Below are positions 1 to 9,512 of a stretch of DNA of 61,795 bases, piece by piece. The DNA is from an uncultured Bermanella sp. GTDB lineage: Bacteria > Pseudomonadota > Gammaproteobacteria > Pseudomonadales > Oceanobacteraceae. How positions within the stretch are numbered: the first letter of the stretch is position 1; every line of letters starts with the position of its first letter. The DNA lies in NCBI GenBank assembly GCA_913058575.1, contig CAJXRF010000025.1, positions 1-61,795 on the forward strand, read 5' to 3'. The position numbers were made by a program, and so were the translations under genes. A model generated the notes under the pieces. It made no database searches. It saw only the letters and a list, made by a program, of their open reading frames with translations, and was not told the DNA's origin.

Positions 1-2316
1 CACTATAAACAGGCTATTTTACCGGGCCCAGATACCAGCTGGCACAAGATAGAATTAGTGGGAAACTTTAAGGATACGAAGACAAAAGAAATAGAAAGAT
101 TTCTAGTGGTCAGTAGTCACACCATACAACATTTGAAATTCTATCTATTCGAAAAAGATAAACTCATTCAGACACAAGCCATAGGCCTGATTGATGAACA
201 TCCTGCTCCTGTGCATTACAACTTCCCTTATATTCGCTTTCAAATAAAAGATGGCCAACAGCTAACCTTGCTAATACAAAAAAACACACAAGGGCGAGGT
301 TTGTTGCCCATGACTATTTACAGCCCATCAAAATTTGAACAAGTGAAACGAAAACAAAATATTTTTTGGGGGGCGGTCATTGCGGTTTTATTGGTAATGG
401 CCCTATACAATGCTTTGGTCTACACCCTGCACCCTAACTTGTCCTACCTTTGGTATCTGGGTTTTCATACCACCGCCTTTATGCATATTACCGCACAAAA
501 TGGTTTGGGTTTTTGGATTTGGCCAGATGCCATGCAAGTGCTGTTGGCTCAGCATATTCAGCTTATTAATTTCACTTTGGCTTTCTTTGTACTTAATTTT
601 TCGAATGTTTTTTTAGAGGCAAAACTTAATGCCCCTTGGCACTACCGCTTTATACCTTTTTTAAACATCTGCTATGTAAGCGGTATTTTTGCTAGCCTAT
701 TTTTTAGCGAATATACCATGATGCCATTTTTTACCGCAGTACTGGTATTAGGCAGTATCTTTGGCTTGTCCATGGGTTATGTGGCGCTTAAAAATAAATT
801 TAGTCCCGCCCGATATTTCTTATTATCATGGACATTCGTATTCGTGGGCTCTGTCATTAGTATGTGTGCGGCAGCCAACCTACTGCCAGCCAATTTTTTC
901 ACCATGCACAGCTTTTTATTTGGCACCCTAATTGAGCTCATTCTGCTATCGGTGGGACTGGCCAGCCGAATAAAACACATGGAACAGCAGTTATTAACCC
1001 AGTCATTTATTCAACCAGACACACTGTCTGCCAACTTCAGCTATTTAAAACAGCAACTGCCTAACCATCTTTCTCAATTACAAAAAAAACACCCTCATTT
1101 GGCCATTATCATTGCCAATATGACTGGCTTTCGCGAAATTATTAGCCTATACGGACCTGACACCCTGAGTCAGGTTTACCGCCATCATACTGAAAATATG
1201 AATACATACCTTAATGCAAAAAGTTGGGCTGTGCCCCTACCCTTACTCACAGAAAAATCGGTTTACGCTGTTTCCTTGCCTGGGGAGCAGGTTTTGCTGC
1301 TCATCGCCACCATGGAAAATAAACTGAATGAGATTATTAAAGAATTATTAATTGAAGCAGAAAAGAAAATTCAAATCCTTGATATTAAAACCGCCATTAA
1401 ATACCAGTTAGGCTATACCTTCATTAAAAAAGATGAACCCTTTCAAGAGGCTTTTCGACGGGCACAAATTGCGCTATTAAGCGCCATACAAGAGAACAAA
1501 AAGCAGCTCTCATTTAACGCCCAACAAGATCAAGACGTGGCCAAACGGCTAACCCTAGTGCATGAACTTCAAGAGGCTATCGATCAGGATCAACTTCAAC
1601 TTTATATTCAGCCTCAGTTTTCTATAGATAACGAAAAGCTTTCTGGTGGTGAAATATTGCTGCGTTGGCACCATCCTAGCGAAGGTATTATTCCACCGGC
1701 TAGGTTTATAGTGTTGGCAGAACAGAGCGGCTTGATTTTTACCATCACCAAACGGGTTATCTTAAAAACTTGCCAGTGGTTATCCCAATTGCAAAAGCAA
1801 GCCTGGAAACCCTCTCAAGAATTTCATGTTTCCATTAATTTATCCGCACTGGACTTAGCCGAGGCCGAATTATTGCCTTACCTGATACAGTGTATTGATC
1901 AGTATCAGATACCCGCACAATCTCTTATATTAGAAATTACCGAATCTGCTGCCATGAATGACCCGCAGCAGTTTTTAGCCACCATAGACATGCTTAAAAA
2001 TGCAGGTTTTCATATTTCTATTGATGATTTTGGTACTGGTTACAGTTCCATGCAGTACTTACAAACCATCAAGGCCCATGAAATTAAAATTGATTTGGCT
2101 TTTATTCGCGATCTGCATTGTAATTCAGTTAACCAGAGTATCGTTAAGGCCATTATCCAACTGGCTCACTCAACTCAGTCACATACGGTGGCTGAAGGGG
2201 TCGAGTGCCACGAAGAGCTTGTCTATTTGAAAACTCTCAATTGTCGCCATGCGCAGGGGTTCAATTGGAGCCCCGCCATTTCATTAACTGAATTTGAGAA
2301 AACGTTTTTGCGTTAA
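1..2316 (+). CDS. 7TM receptor (7TMR-DISM) with degenerate GGDEF and EAL domain, 5' end cut by window
   Basis: Membrane c-di-GMP protein, truncated at its 5' end: the frame is open from base 1, and the codons before the GTG at 58 match the paralogue at 2474 (ASWHKI there, TSWHKI here), so that GTG is not the start. Order: extracellular DISM sensor end, about seven membrane helices (codons at about 360-960), degenerate GGDEF, EAL. The GGDEF signature is LPGEQ (1276-1290) and the metal-binding Asp is missing (IANMTGF), so cyclase activity is unlikely. The EAL signature is EIL (1651-1659), with ITES, DDFGTG, IKID and AEGVE retained, so phosphodiesterase activity is plausible. Sensed ligand unknown. 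Sits 157 bp before its paralogue, evidently a tandem duplication. Confidence 0.9.
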   Translation, partial: HYKQAILPGPDTSWHKIELVGNFKDTKTKEIERFLVVSSHTIQHLKFYLFEKDKLIQTQAIGLIDEHPAPVHYNFPYIRFQIKDGQQLTLLIQKNTQGRGLLPMTIYSPSKFEQVKRKQNIFWGAVIAVLLVMALYNALVYTLHPNLSYLWYLGFHTTAFMHITAQNGLGFWIWPDAMQVLLAQHIQLINFTLAFFVLNFSNVFLEAKLNAPWHYRFIPFLNICYVSGIFASLFFSEYTMMPFFTAVLVLGSIFGLSMGYVALKNKFSPARYFLLSWTFVFVGSVISMCAAANLLPANFFTMHSFLFGTLIELILLSVGLASRIKHMEQQLLTQSFIQPDTLSANFSYLKQQLPNHLSQLQKKHPHLAIIIANMTGFREIISLYGPDTLSQVYRHHTENMNTYLNAKSWAVPLPLLTEKSVYAVSLPGEQVLLLIATMENKLNEIIKELLIEAEKKIQILDIKTAIKYQLGYTFIKKDEPFQEAFRRAQIALLSAIQENKKQLSFNAQQDQDVAKRLTLVHELQEAIDQDQLQLYIQPQFSIDNEKLSGGEILLRWHHPSEGIIPPARFIVLAEQSGLIFTITKRVILKTCQWLSQLQKQAWKPSQEFHVSINLSALDLAEAELLPYLIQCIDQYQIPAQSLILEITESAAMNDPQQFLATIDMLKNAGFHISIDDFGTGYSSMQYLQTIKAHEIKIDLAFIRDLHCNSVNQSIVKAIIQLAHSTQSHTVAEGVECHEELVYLKTLNCRHAQGFNWSPAISLTEFEKTFLR

Positions 2317-2473
2317 ACGCGCTTGCATTAATGAGTAATGAATAATTAGAGGTGGCTGAGACGGCTTAAGTAATACAGGTTCTTTACTCTGTATCGCCAC
2401 CCTTTTAGAATTCCGGAATGTAATTATTGAGCTAAGCTTATGAAATATCCGTCGCACACAAGCGAGCCTATGC

Positions 2474-5014
2474 ATGGCCCTATGTAGAGTATTTATAATA
2501 CTAAGCATGCTGTTGCCTACTCTGGGGCTTGCCCTTGACTTGCCGGTGGATGATTCTCCCCATATTCCACTTACCTCACCCCTACCTTCACTTATTACCG
2601 ATGGTGCTATTACACCCAGCTCAAGTGCGCATTACTGGCTAGAACAAGATTACCGTCAAGATGTATACGAAGCTGCTATACAGCCTAGTGCTCACGCTAG
2701 CTGGCATAAAATCACCTTAATAGGCCAGTTTAATGACGAAATACCTCGGGAAAAGGTCATTGTCTTTAATACCCATTATTTAAAACACTTTCGGTTTTAT
2801 TTATTTGAAAATAACCAGCTTATTACCAGTAAACAGCTAGGGCTGCTAGACAATCACGCACTCACAGAAGAGAAAAATACCAGCCACAGTCAGCATTACA
2901 ACAGCCCACACTTTCATTTGGAACTGAAAAATAATCAGCGCCTCGTTTTACTGATTAACAAACAAAACGACGGCCCCAGTATTCTCCCCTTAGATATTTA
3001 CAGCCTAGATGAATATGACAATGTAATCCGTCAACAAAATATGTTTTGGGGGGGGATTATCGCAGTACTACTGGCCATGGCCCTTTACAATGTATTAGTG
3101 TATGCCATGCACCCCAATCGAGCCTATATTTGGTACTTAGCTTTTCACAGTACCTGCTTTTTATATTTTGGTGCAATGAACGGCTATGGCAATTTAATTT
3201 GGCCAACCGCTATGCAGCTGTGGCTAGCACAAAATATTATGACCATGAATTTTGCGCTTATTTTTCTTACCGTAAACTTTGCCAATGCATTTTTAGAAGC
3301 TAAAAGATATGCCCCTTGGCACTATCAATACATTCGCCATTTCAGTCTTATATCGGCCTTTGGGTTTGCGGCCTGTTTTATTATTCCTGAATATTACATC
3401 ATACCGGCGTTTGCCTTATTGCAATTAGTAGGCAGTGTCTTTGGCATTTCCATGGGGTATCGCGCCTTTAAAAATGGTTATTACCCCGCGTTATATTTTT
3501 TAATTTCGTGGGTATTTACCCTTTTAGGAGGGGGCATTGGCATGGCCACAGTGATGGATAAATTACCGGCTAATTTCTTCACCCTGCATGGTTTTTTATT
3601 CGGCACGATCATAGAATTATTTATGCTATCGGTGGCTTTGGCCAGCCGTTTGAAGTACATGGAGAGAAAGTTACTGGCTCAATCTTTTTTGTATCCTGAT
3701 GTTAATGCGGCTAACTTTAGCTACCTAAAGCACCAGCTACCAAAACATCTTGTTAAGTTAATTGAGAAACACAAAAATCTCGCTATTTTAGTGGCCGACA
3801 TGAAAGGCTTTAGAGAATTAGTAAGCCTTTACGGCCCCAATACATTAAGTGAAGCTTACCAACATAGCACCGAGTTAATGAGGCGCTTTATTCACAAACA
3901 ATCATGGTCAGTGCCTTTGCCGCTCAGTCATCATGTACCTATTTATGCAGTGGCATTGCCTGGCGAGCAAATACTGGTATTTATAAATGCAGAGCCCCAC
4001 AATATGGAAGGGGTAATTGAAGATCTATTAAACGAAGCTGAAAAGAATATTCATATTCGAGATATGATCATTAACATTAAATATCAATTAGGCTATGCCT
4101 ATTTTGAGAAGAACTCAGATATTTCTGAAACCTTTCGAAAAGCACAAACCGCCCTATTAACGGCTACCCATCAAAAACAAAAATACCTGCCTTATGAAAT
4201 AAAACAAGATTTCGTAATGGCGCAACGCTTAACATTATTACATGAATTACAAGAAGCCATTGAGCAAGATCAGTTACAAATATTCATTCAGCCACAAGTT
4301 TCTATTCACAATCAAAAACTTTCTGGTGGCGAAATATTATTGCGCTGGCATCACCCTGACAAAGGCATGATTAGCCCTGGAAGATTCATTATTTTGGCCG
4401 AGCAAAGCGGTTTAATTTTCTCAATCACCAAGATTGTTATTGAAAAGACCTGCCAATGGCTAGAACATTTAAAAACAAAATACCAAGGCCAATGCAATCA
4501 CTTTAAAGTTTCTATTAATTTATCGGCATTAGATATGGCCGAGGCCAAGTTATTGCCCTTTTTATTACAGTGTCTTAAGCGTCACAGTGTACCTGCCCAT
4601 TCCATTTTGCTAGAAGTGACCGAATCGGCAGTAATGGATAATCCAGATAAATTTTTAAACACCATTCGGGAATTAAAAGAAGCGGGTTTTAACATTGCTA
4701 TTGATGATTTTGGTACCGGTTACAGTTCTATGATGTATTTACAAAACATGCAGGCCGATGAAATAAAAATAGATTTAGCCTTTATCCGTAACATTCATTT
4801 AAACCCCACAAACCAAAATATTGTCAAAGCCATTGTGCAACTTGCCCATTCAAGCCATGCCCATACCGTGGCAGAAGGGGTGCAAAGCCAAGAGGAGCTA
4901 AATTACCTAAAAGCCATTAACTGCCATTATGCTCAAGGTTTTTATTGGAGCCCCGCGGTGACGCTTTCTCAGTTTGAAGAAGAGTTTATCGTTAAAACAC
5001 CGAAATTTGACTAA
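2474..5014 (+). CDS. 7TM receptor (7TMR-DISM) with degenerate GGDEF and EAL domain, full length
   Basis: Full-length paralogue (846 aa) of the preceding gene. An N-terminal signal peptide (about residues 1-20) precedes an extracellular DISMED2-like sensor domain, about seven membrane helices, a degenerate GGDEF (LPGEQ at 3956-3970, though the first Asp in VADMKGF is kept) and an EAL domain with variant signature EIL (4331-4339). ISINLSALD-type Asn, VTES, DDFGTG, IKID and AEG are present, so it is predicted to hydrolyse c-di-GMP, or bind it, in response to an external signal. The final AEGVE motif reads AEGVQ; the catalytic Glu is the first one, so this is probably tolerated. The ATG at 2474 has only a weak ribosome site but gives a clean signal peptide. 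Confidence 0.9.
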   Translation: MALCRVFIILSMLLPTLGLALDLPVDDSPHIPLTSPLPSLITDGAITPSSSAHYWLEQDYRQDVYEAAIQPSAHASWHKITLIGQFNDEIPREKVIVFNTHYLKHFRFYLFENNQLITSKQLGLLDNHALTEEKNTSHSQHYNSPHFHLELKNNQRLVLLINKQNDGPSILPLDIYSLDEYDNVIRQQNMFWGGIIAVLLAMALYNVLVYAMHPNRAYIWYLAFHSTCFLYFGAMNGYGNLIWPTAMQLWLAQNIMTMNFALIFLTVNFANAFLEAKRYAPWHYQYIRHFSLISAFGFAACFIIPEYYIIPAFALLQLVGSVFGISMGYRAFKNGYYPALYFLISWVFTLLGGGIGMATVMDKLPANFFTLHGFLFGTIIELFMLSVALASRLKYMERKLLAQSFLYPDVNAANFSYLKHQLPKHLVKLIEKHKNLAILVADMKGFRELVSLYGPNTLSEAYQHSTELMRRFIHKQSWSVPLPLSHHVPIYAVALPGEQILVFINAEPHNMEGVIEDLLNEAEKNIHIRDMIINIKYQLGYAYFEKNSDISETFRKAQTALLTATHQKQKYLPYEIKQDFVMAQRLTLLHELQEAIEQDQLQIFIQPQVSIHNQKLSGGEILLRWHHPDKGMISPGRFIILAEQSGLIFSITKIVIEKTCQWLEHLKTKYQGQCNHFKVSINLSALDMAEAKLLPFLLQCLKRHSVPAHSILLEVTESAVMDNPDKFLNTIRELKEAGFNIAIDDFGTGYSSMMYLQNMQADEIKIDLAFIRNIHLNPTNQNIVKAIVQLAHSSHAHTVAEGVQSQEELNYLKAINCHYAQGFYWSPAVTLSQFEEEFIVKTPKFD

Positions 5015-5058
5015 AAAACCATCAAACACGCCAAAATAAAGTCAGACTGTTAAATTGT

Positions 5059-5088
5059 TTGACAATCCTAGTAAGCTTAAACTAATCT
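5059..5088 (+). promoter_or_regulatory. Candidate alkB promoter
   Basis: A perfect TTGACA at 5059-5064 is followed after 18 bp by TAATCT (5083-5088), a weak -10. A 6-bp inverted repeat, AGGCAC/GTGCCT (5104-5109 and 5121-5126), lies in the leader, and AAAGGAG (5135-5141) is the ribosome site for alkB. The weak -10 would fit an activated promoter. No regulator can be assigned from sequence. Confidence 0.4.
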
Positions 5089-5146
5089 AAATGGAGTTCA
5101 TCAAGGCACTACAAATAATCGTGCCTATTCTAATAAAGGAGAGCCC

Positions 5147-6304
5147 ATGAGACTCCATTCTCTAAAACCCAGTACCGCCCTCACCATAAAAAAATATGGA
5201 TACTTTATTTTTTTAATGCCGCTGTTATTACCCGCATCAAGCTATTACTTTGCGCAATTAACGGGTTATCATGATTTTTTTGCCGGCCTAACTTTGTTAG
5301 TGGTGTATGGCTTAGTGCCACTGATGGACTTGGTCCTTGGAAAAGACCCCGTGAACCCAGACGAAACCCAAGTACCGCATTTAAGTGAAGAGAAATTTTA
5401 TCGCTACCTAACGCTTTCTTGCTTACCGCTTTACCTTCTATGCCTATTTAGCAGTGGCTACCTATTGATGAACTGGCCCGAGCTATCTTTGCTTGGTCAA
5501 TTGCTCTATGTGGTATCCATGGGCGTGGTGGGTGGCATTATTGCCATTAATGTAGGCCACGAACTGATACATAAAAGCACTAAAATTGAACAACTTTTTG
5601 GCGGCCTTTTATATTCATTGGTCAGTTACGCTGGCTTTAAAGTAGAGCATGTATATGGCCACCATGTGCATGTTTCAACGCCAGAAGATGCTAGTTCATC
5701 CCGCTATAAACAAAGCTTGTATAACTTCCTTCCTAAAGCGTATGTGGGTAATTTTTTAAACGCTTGGAAAATTCAAAAAAAGCGCATGAATAAAAAAGGG
5801 TTGGGTTTACTGTCTAGCAAAAATGAACTCATCTGGTACTACCTCGTCAGTGCCCTAGTAGCGGTATTAATGGGGCTATTTTTTCAAACCTTAGGAAGCA
5901 GCTTTCTATTAGGTGCAGGGTTCTTTTTAGGGCAAAGCTTCATTGCGTTTACTTTATTAGAAATTATTAACTACATAGAACATTATGGGTTACACCGCGA
6001 AAAACTTAGTAACGGAAAATACCAAAGAGTTAATATTGAACACAGTTGGAACAGTAATTATTTTTTAACGAATATGTTTTTATTTCAATTACAACGTCAC
6101 AGCGATCACCATGCTTATGCAGCCAGACGCTATCAGGTTTTGCGCCACCATGAACAAAGCCCACAACTTCCTTTTGGTTATGCCACTATGTTTGTAATTG
6201 CCATGATTCCCCCCCTATGGATGGCGATCATGAATCCAAGAGTTGAGCTGTATTACCAAGGTAAAGTTAGCCAACCGGACAATCAAGCGATAAGGGCATT
6301 TTAG
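5147..6304 (+). CDS. alkB: Alkane 1-monooxygenase (AlkB-type membrane di-iron hydroxylase)
   Basis: Integral membrane non-haem di-iron enzyme that hydroxylates the terminal methyl of medium-chain n-alkanes using electrons from rubredoxin. 385 aa, normal for the family. The histidine boxes are visible: HELIH (residues 138-142), EHVYGHHVH (167-175), HSDHH (318-322), and the AlkB-diagnostic NYIEHYG (275-281), which separates it from fatty-acid desaturases. About six membrane helices. Strong AAAGGAG ribosome site at 5135-5141. No rubredoxin or rubredoxin reductase gene is nearby, so electron partners must be encoded elsewhere. It is followed by a strong terminator and so is a single-gene unit. 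The two receptor/EAL genes upstream may be linked by function, but only position suggests it. Confidence 0.95.
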   Translation: MRLHSLKPSTALTIKKYGYFIFLMPLLLPASSYYFAQLTGYHDFFAGLTLLVVYGLVPLMDLVLGKDPVNPDETQVPHLSEEKFYRYLTLSCLPLYLLCLFSSGYLLMNWPELSLLGQLLYVVSMGVVGGIIAINVGHELIHKSTKIEQLFGGLLYSLVSYAGFKVEHVYGHHVHVSTPEDASSSRYKQSLYNFLPKAYVGNFLNAWKIQKKRMNKKGLGLLSSKNELIWYYLVSALVAVLMGLFFQTLGSSFLLGAGFFLGQSFIAFTLLEIINYIEHYGLHREKLSNGKYQRVNIEHSWNSNYFLTNMFLFQLQRHSDHHAYAARRYQVLRHHEQSPQLPFGYATMFVIAMIPPLWMAIMNPRVELYYQGKVSQPDNQAIRAF

Positions 6305-6338
6305 TTTCATTTTAAGCTTTTCATTGTGTCACTTTTTC

Positions 6339-6361
6339 GCCCAGTTTTACTGGGCTTTTTT
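6339..6361 (+). terminator. Rho-independent terminator of alkB
   Basis: GCCCAG-TTTTA-CTGGGC followed by six T residues; 6-bp perfect stem and 5-nt loop, 35 bp after the alkB stop. Confidence 0.9.
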
Positions 6362-6451
6362 ATGCCTAGCCGTCTAGATAGCAAAGAGTGTTTTGAATAT
6401 TTTATTTGAATCCTATAGGGTGTAGATCATTCAATTTTAAGGACGAATACA

Positions 6452-7120
6452 TTGAATCACCTCATCATAGGCAATCAAAAATACTCATCATGGTCGTTAC
6501 GCCCCTGGCTAGTACTAAAAGAATTTGAAATAGGCTTTCATGAAAGCAAGATTTATCTCTATAAGACAGACAGCAAACAACAGATCCTTAAATACAGCCC
6601 GTCTGGTAAGGTGCCCGCCTTAATATATACCTCGCCCCAAGATGAGAAGCTGACAATTTGGGATTCACTGGCGATTTGTGAATTCTTAGCCGAGCAATAT
6701 CCAAATTTGGAACTCTGGCCACAAGACAGCTTCATGAGAGCCGAGGCCCGCAGCGTAAGCCATGAAATGCACTCTGGATTCAATGCCATTCGTAATGACT
6801 TACCCATGAACTGCAATACTAAGATGATCTTTACAAATATCAGTGAAGCACTTCAAATGGATATAAATCGCGTGGGGGCTATCTGGAAAAACTTAAGAGA
6901 GAAATATGCCTCAAAAGGAGACTTTTTATTTGGCGCTTTTAGTATTTGCGATGCCATGTTTGCTCCTATCGCCTTACGATTTAACAGCTATGGCATAAAA
7001 GTGGGTATTATTGAGCAAGAATATATAAACAGTTTACTGGCATTAAAATCCATTCAAGAATGGATAACAGAAGGGCTTAAAGAAACAGAGCTATTAGAGA
7101 TGTGTGAGATTAGGGCCTAG
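6452..7120 (+). CDS. Glutathione S-transferase family protein
   Basis: Cytosolic GST of 222 aa. The N-terminal thioredoxin-like half has the motif YSSWSLRPW (residues 11-19), in which a Ser near the helix start binds glutathione, and the cis-Pro motif SGKVPAL plus DSLAICEFL that holds the gamma-glutamyl group. The helical C-terminal half binds the second substrate. Start is TTG at 6452 with AAGGAC 7 bp upstream; no closer ATG fits. Substrate unknown. Stands alone between the alkB terminator and the converging redoxin gene. Confidence 0.85.
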   Translation: MNHLIIGNQKYSSWSLRPWLVLKEFEIGFHESKIYLYKTDSKQQILKYSPSGKVPALIYTSPQDEKLTIWDSLAICEFLAEQYPNLELWPQDSFMRAEARSVSHEMHSGFNAIRNDLPMNCNTKMIFTNISEALQMDINRVGAIWKNLREKYASKGDFLFGAFSICDAMFAPIALRFNSYGIKVGIIEQEYINSLLALKSIQEWITEGLKETELLEMCEIRA

Positions 7121-7141
7121 GCAGCTATCGGTTTTTCATAA

Positions 7142-7179
7142 AAATAAAAGCCTACATCACGATAATCAGTAATGTAGGC
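7142..7179 (-). terminator. Terminator of the redoxin gene
   Basis: GCCTACAT (7150-7157) pairs with ATGTAGGC (7172-7179) over a 14-nt loop; read on the minus strand it is followed by TTTTATTTTT. It lies 20 bp beyond the redoxin stop. Confidence 0.8.
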
Positions 7180-7198
7180 AAGCATTATTAAATAGCGA

Positions 7199-7744
7199 CT
7201 ATTTCCATTTAATAGAACAACCTATGCTGGGGTTTTGAAACTCTGGACCCATTCCTGTAGCGGCCATCCCCTTCATAGCTTCAAATAACTCAGCATTTCT
7301 ATTGATGGATTTTTTAGAGCGGCTATTGTCCAACCGACCCCTGTATTGCAATTCTCCATCAGCGTTAAAACCAAAAAAGTCAGGCGTGCAAACTGCGCCG
7401 TATTGTTTTGCAACCGCTTGAGTTTCATCAATTAAATAGGGGAAAGTAAAGCCATGCCGTTTAGAAAACTCGGTCATTTTTTGAGGGCTGTCTTCAGGCT
7501 CATAGTGATAATCATTGGAATTAATGGCCACTAGGTTTACGCCGATAGACTGCAATGCTTTTGCATCATCAGCCAAGTGCTTGGCAATAGACTTAACATA
7601 GGGGCAATGATTGCATATAAATGCGATAACAGTGCCTTGAGGCCCTTTTAAATCAGCCAATTCAAATGTCTGGCCTTTAGAGTCCTTTAAGGAAAAGGGT
7701 TTGATTATCCAACCCAGTGCAGCTTTTGGTGTATCAAGTAACAT
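7199..7744 (-). CDS. Thioredoxin-like redoxin (AhpC/TSA-type fold)
   Basis: Cytosolic thioredoxin-fold protein, 181 aa, of the family annotated thioredoxin family protein. Redox motif CNHC at residues 44-47, followed by P-Y-V as in the family, and a later Cys in VCTPDFFGF near the cis-Pro. Predicted to reduce disulfides or peroxides; the partner is unknown. Start ATG at 7744 with GGAG 7 bp upstream. No signal peptide. It has its own terminator and a 42-bp gap to the upstream hypothetical gene, with which it may be co-transcribed. Confidence 0.85.
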   Translation of the reverse strand: MLLDTPKAALGWIIKPFSLKDSKGQTFELADLKGPQGTVIAFICNHCPYVKSIAKHLADDAKALQSIGVNLVAINSNDYHYEPEDSPQKMTEFSKRHGFTFPYLIDETQAVAKQYGAVCTPDFFGFNADGELQYRGRLDNSRSKKSINRNAELFEAMKGMAATGMGPEFQNPSIGCSIKWK

Positions 7745-7786
7745 AATTTTCTCCAGTATGGGTTTTAAATATTACGTATTGTGTAA

Positions 7787-8788
7787 TTAAGAAACAGGCA
7801 GTTGACCTTGTAACGTATTGAAGCTCACTAATTGGGTAATTAATTTCACCCCCAATAGACTGTTAGTTAACTTCGGTACTCTCGTGGTGTCGGTGTCATA
7901 ATTTTGTTGTTTATAGTGATTTCTAAAATTTTTATATTGAACTTTCTTATGCAAACTTCGACTAGCCACCGATAACAAGCCCACTTCCACAACATTAATA
8001 CTTTGGCTAAATCGGTGAAAATCTCGATACTTAAATCTATTGGCGACCTCATGATTACTGTCTTCTATGAGTTGACTCATTAGTCGATGATACAAGGCAT
8101 TCTGATTCAATTCTTTCAGCACCAAAGCTATAGACCTGTGCTTGGGTTCGAAAGCACTATTCTCGGCTGTGCCACTTAATTCAAGTTCAACAATATGCAC
8201 ACCACTATTGATGGAAGTCACTAGGTTTAATTTAAGCGCCATTCCGTTATAGCTAATGATATCTAGCCAAGTTTGTATATTGTCGTTAATACTTTCTTGA
8301 TGACTGTTTTCTTCTTTATAGTAAAACTGATGTCGCAAGGCTGCCATTACGGGTAAGTCATGATGTGTATTAAAGGGGGTACTCGTGGCATGTCCATGAG
8401 AGAGCCTTAATAGTTCTCTAACTTCGTGCTCTCTGGCTTTTAAAATAGCCAGATACACGGTTTGAATGATTTCAGAAGTCGGCAGCAGTGGCTCAACTCG
8501 CCATTTTCGTCCATATACAATTTTAGATGATGGTTGCGCCTGAAGACTTATATAATTATCGTAGCCAATAATGCCCACTTGAATATAAATACCTGCAACA
8601 TCTTCACATACAAAAACAGGGTAATTTTCACTGTATTCGATGTCTAAGATTATGGATTCAACCGTCTCAATGGTGTGCTCAAATTGTAAATAATGTTGCG
8701 GTACACAAGTAAATTCTTCGTTCAGTTTTAATTGGGGTGCTCCGCTGATAGGCGTTTCCCCTTTAATAATATTTTGATAGACCGTCAT
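7787..8788 (-). CDS. Hypothetical protein, family not recognised
   Basis: A 333-aa soluble protein that I do not recognise. No signal peptide, membrane segment or catalytic motif stands out. It is rich in aromatic and acidic residues in the first third, has a basic C-terminal third (KKVQYKNFRNHYKQQ) and several His residues around position 130-145. A TTG at 8803 would add five residues; ATG at 8788 is preferred, though neither has a clear ribosome site. Codon use looks like its neighbours. It could share a transcript with the redoxin gene 42 bp downstream. Confidence 0.75.
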   Translation of the reverse strand: MTVYQNIIKGETPISGAPQLKLNEEFTCVPQHYLQFEHTIETVESIILDIEYSENYPVFVCEDVAGIYIQVGIIGYDNYISLQAQPSSKIVYGRKWRVEPLLPTSEIIQTVYLAILKAREHEVRELLRLSHGHATSTPFNTHHDLPVMAALRHQFYYKEENSHQESINDNIQTWLDIISYNGMALKLNLVTSINSGVHIVELELSGTAENSAFEPKHRSIALVLKELNQNALYHRLMSQLIEDSNHEVANRFKYRDFHRFSQSINVVEVGLLSVASRSLHKKVQYKNFRNHYKQQNYDTDTTRVPKLTNSLLGVKLITQLVSFNTLQGQLPVS

Positions 8789-8938
8789 AATATTAATTAC
8801 CAAAAAAAATGGCTATGCAGAACGTTATAATTTTCCTTATGTTCATCTACAGCCTGTGTCTAAATAAATGGTTTAACGTTAATCATGCTCGTATTATCTT
8901 TAATTCAATAATATTCACTGTTGGCAGGGTATGAATAG

Positions 8939-8962
8939 CGCCCCGTAAGTGGCTACGGGGCG
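8939..8962 (-). terminator. Strong hairpin after the AhpD-like gene
   Basis: CGCCCCGTA (8939-8947) and TACGGGGCG (8954-8962) form a 9-bp perfect GC-rich stem with a 6-nt loop, 10 bp past the AhpD-like stop. There is no T run on either side, so it may stabilise the 3' end rather than be a classical terminator. Confidence 0.65.
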
Positions 8963-8972
8963 TCATCATTCC

Positions 8973-9512
8973 TTAAAGTAGCGCTTCCATTTCAGGGTTC
9001 GCTTTTGGCAAGGTCATGTGATTTGAATAATTGGACAGTGTTTTAATCGTCACCACCAAGATCATTTCAAAGTACTGCTGCTGGGTGAAACCCGCTGCAA
9101 AGAAAGCGTTTAGATCCGCTTCAGGCACCCAACCACGATTATTCATTATTGAACGAATAATATTGGCGATGGCAGCATCTTTTTTGTCTTCAATCTCGAC
9201 CCCATTATGTAAGGCATCAAGAGATTGTTGATTTGAACCAAAGTGTTTGCCATAGGCTCGGTGGGCCGTGATGCAGAAATCACAGTTATTTTCCTTACTG
9301 ACTGTTAATAGCGCCACATGCTGTTGAGCATCAGGAATCGAACTTTTTCCTAATAGCTCATTCATTTGCATATAGGCTTGCACGGTCACGGGCGCTTCGG
9401 CCATATAGCCAAACAGGTTTGGGATATAGCCGTAACCTTTTTCTATTCCTTGAAGCAGCTCTTTTCTTTCGCCTTCGGTATTTGCAATGGTATGGAATGT
9501 AAAATTAGTCAT
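8973..9512 (-). CDS. AhpD-like carboxymuconolactone decarboxylase family protein
   Basis: 179-aa all-helical AhpD/CMD-like protein. The diagnostic motif is NCDFCITAH with Cys77, Cys80 and His84, the redox pair and proton relay of AhpD-like alkylhydroperoxidases. Predicted cytosolic antioxidant or peroxidase-related enzyme; no ring-cleavage gene neighbours it, so a decarboxylase role is unlikely. Ribosome site is an AGAGAG-like stretch before ATG 9512. Its upstream region carries two copies of the motif that also precedes the divergent TetR gene, so it is the likely target of that repressor. Confidence 0.85.
   Translation of the reverse strand: MTNFTFHTIANTEGERKELLQGIEKGYGYIPNLFGYMAEAPVTVQAYMQMNELLGKSSIPDAQQHVALLTVSKENNCDFCITAHRAYGKHFGSNQQSLDALHNGVEIEDKKDAAIANIIRSIMNNRGWVPEADLNAFFAAGFTQQQYFEMILVVTIKTLSNYSNHMTLPKANPEMEALL

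Noticed and set aside
58-60. GTG as start of the first gene
   Set aside because: The frame is open to base 1 and the upstream codons match the paralogue; the gene is cut by the window edge.
2317-2473. Hairpin GGTGGC/GCCACC between the two receptor genes
   Set aside because: About 40 nt apart with no T run; too loose for a terminator.
5147-6304. Fatty-acid desaturase
   Set aside because: Histidine boxes could fit, but NYIEHYG and HSDHH are specific to AlkB hydroxylases.
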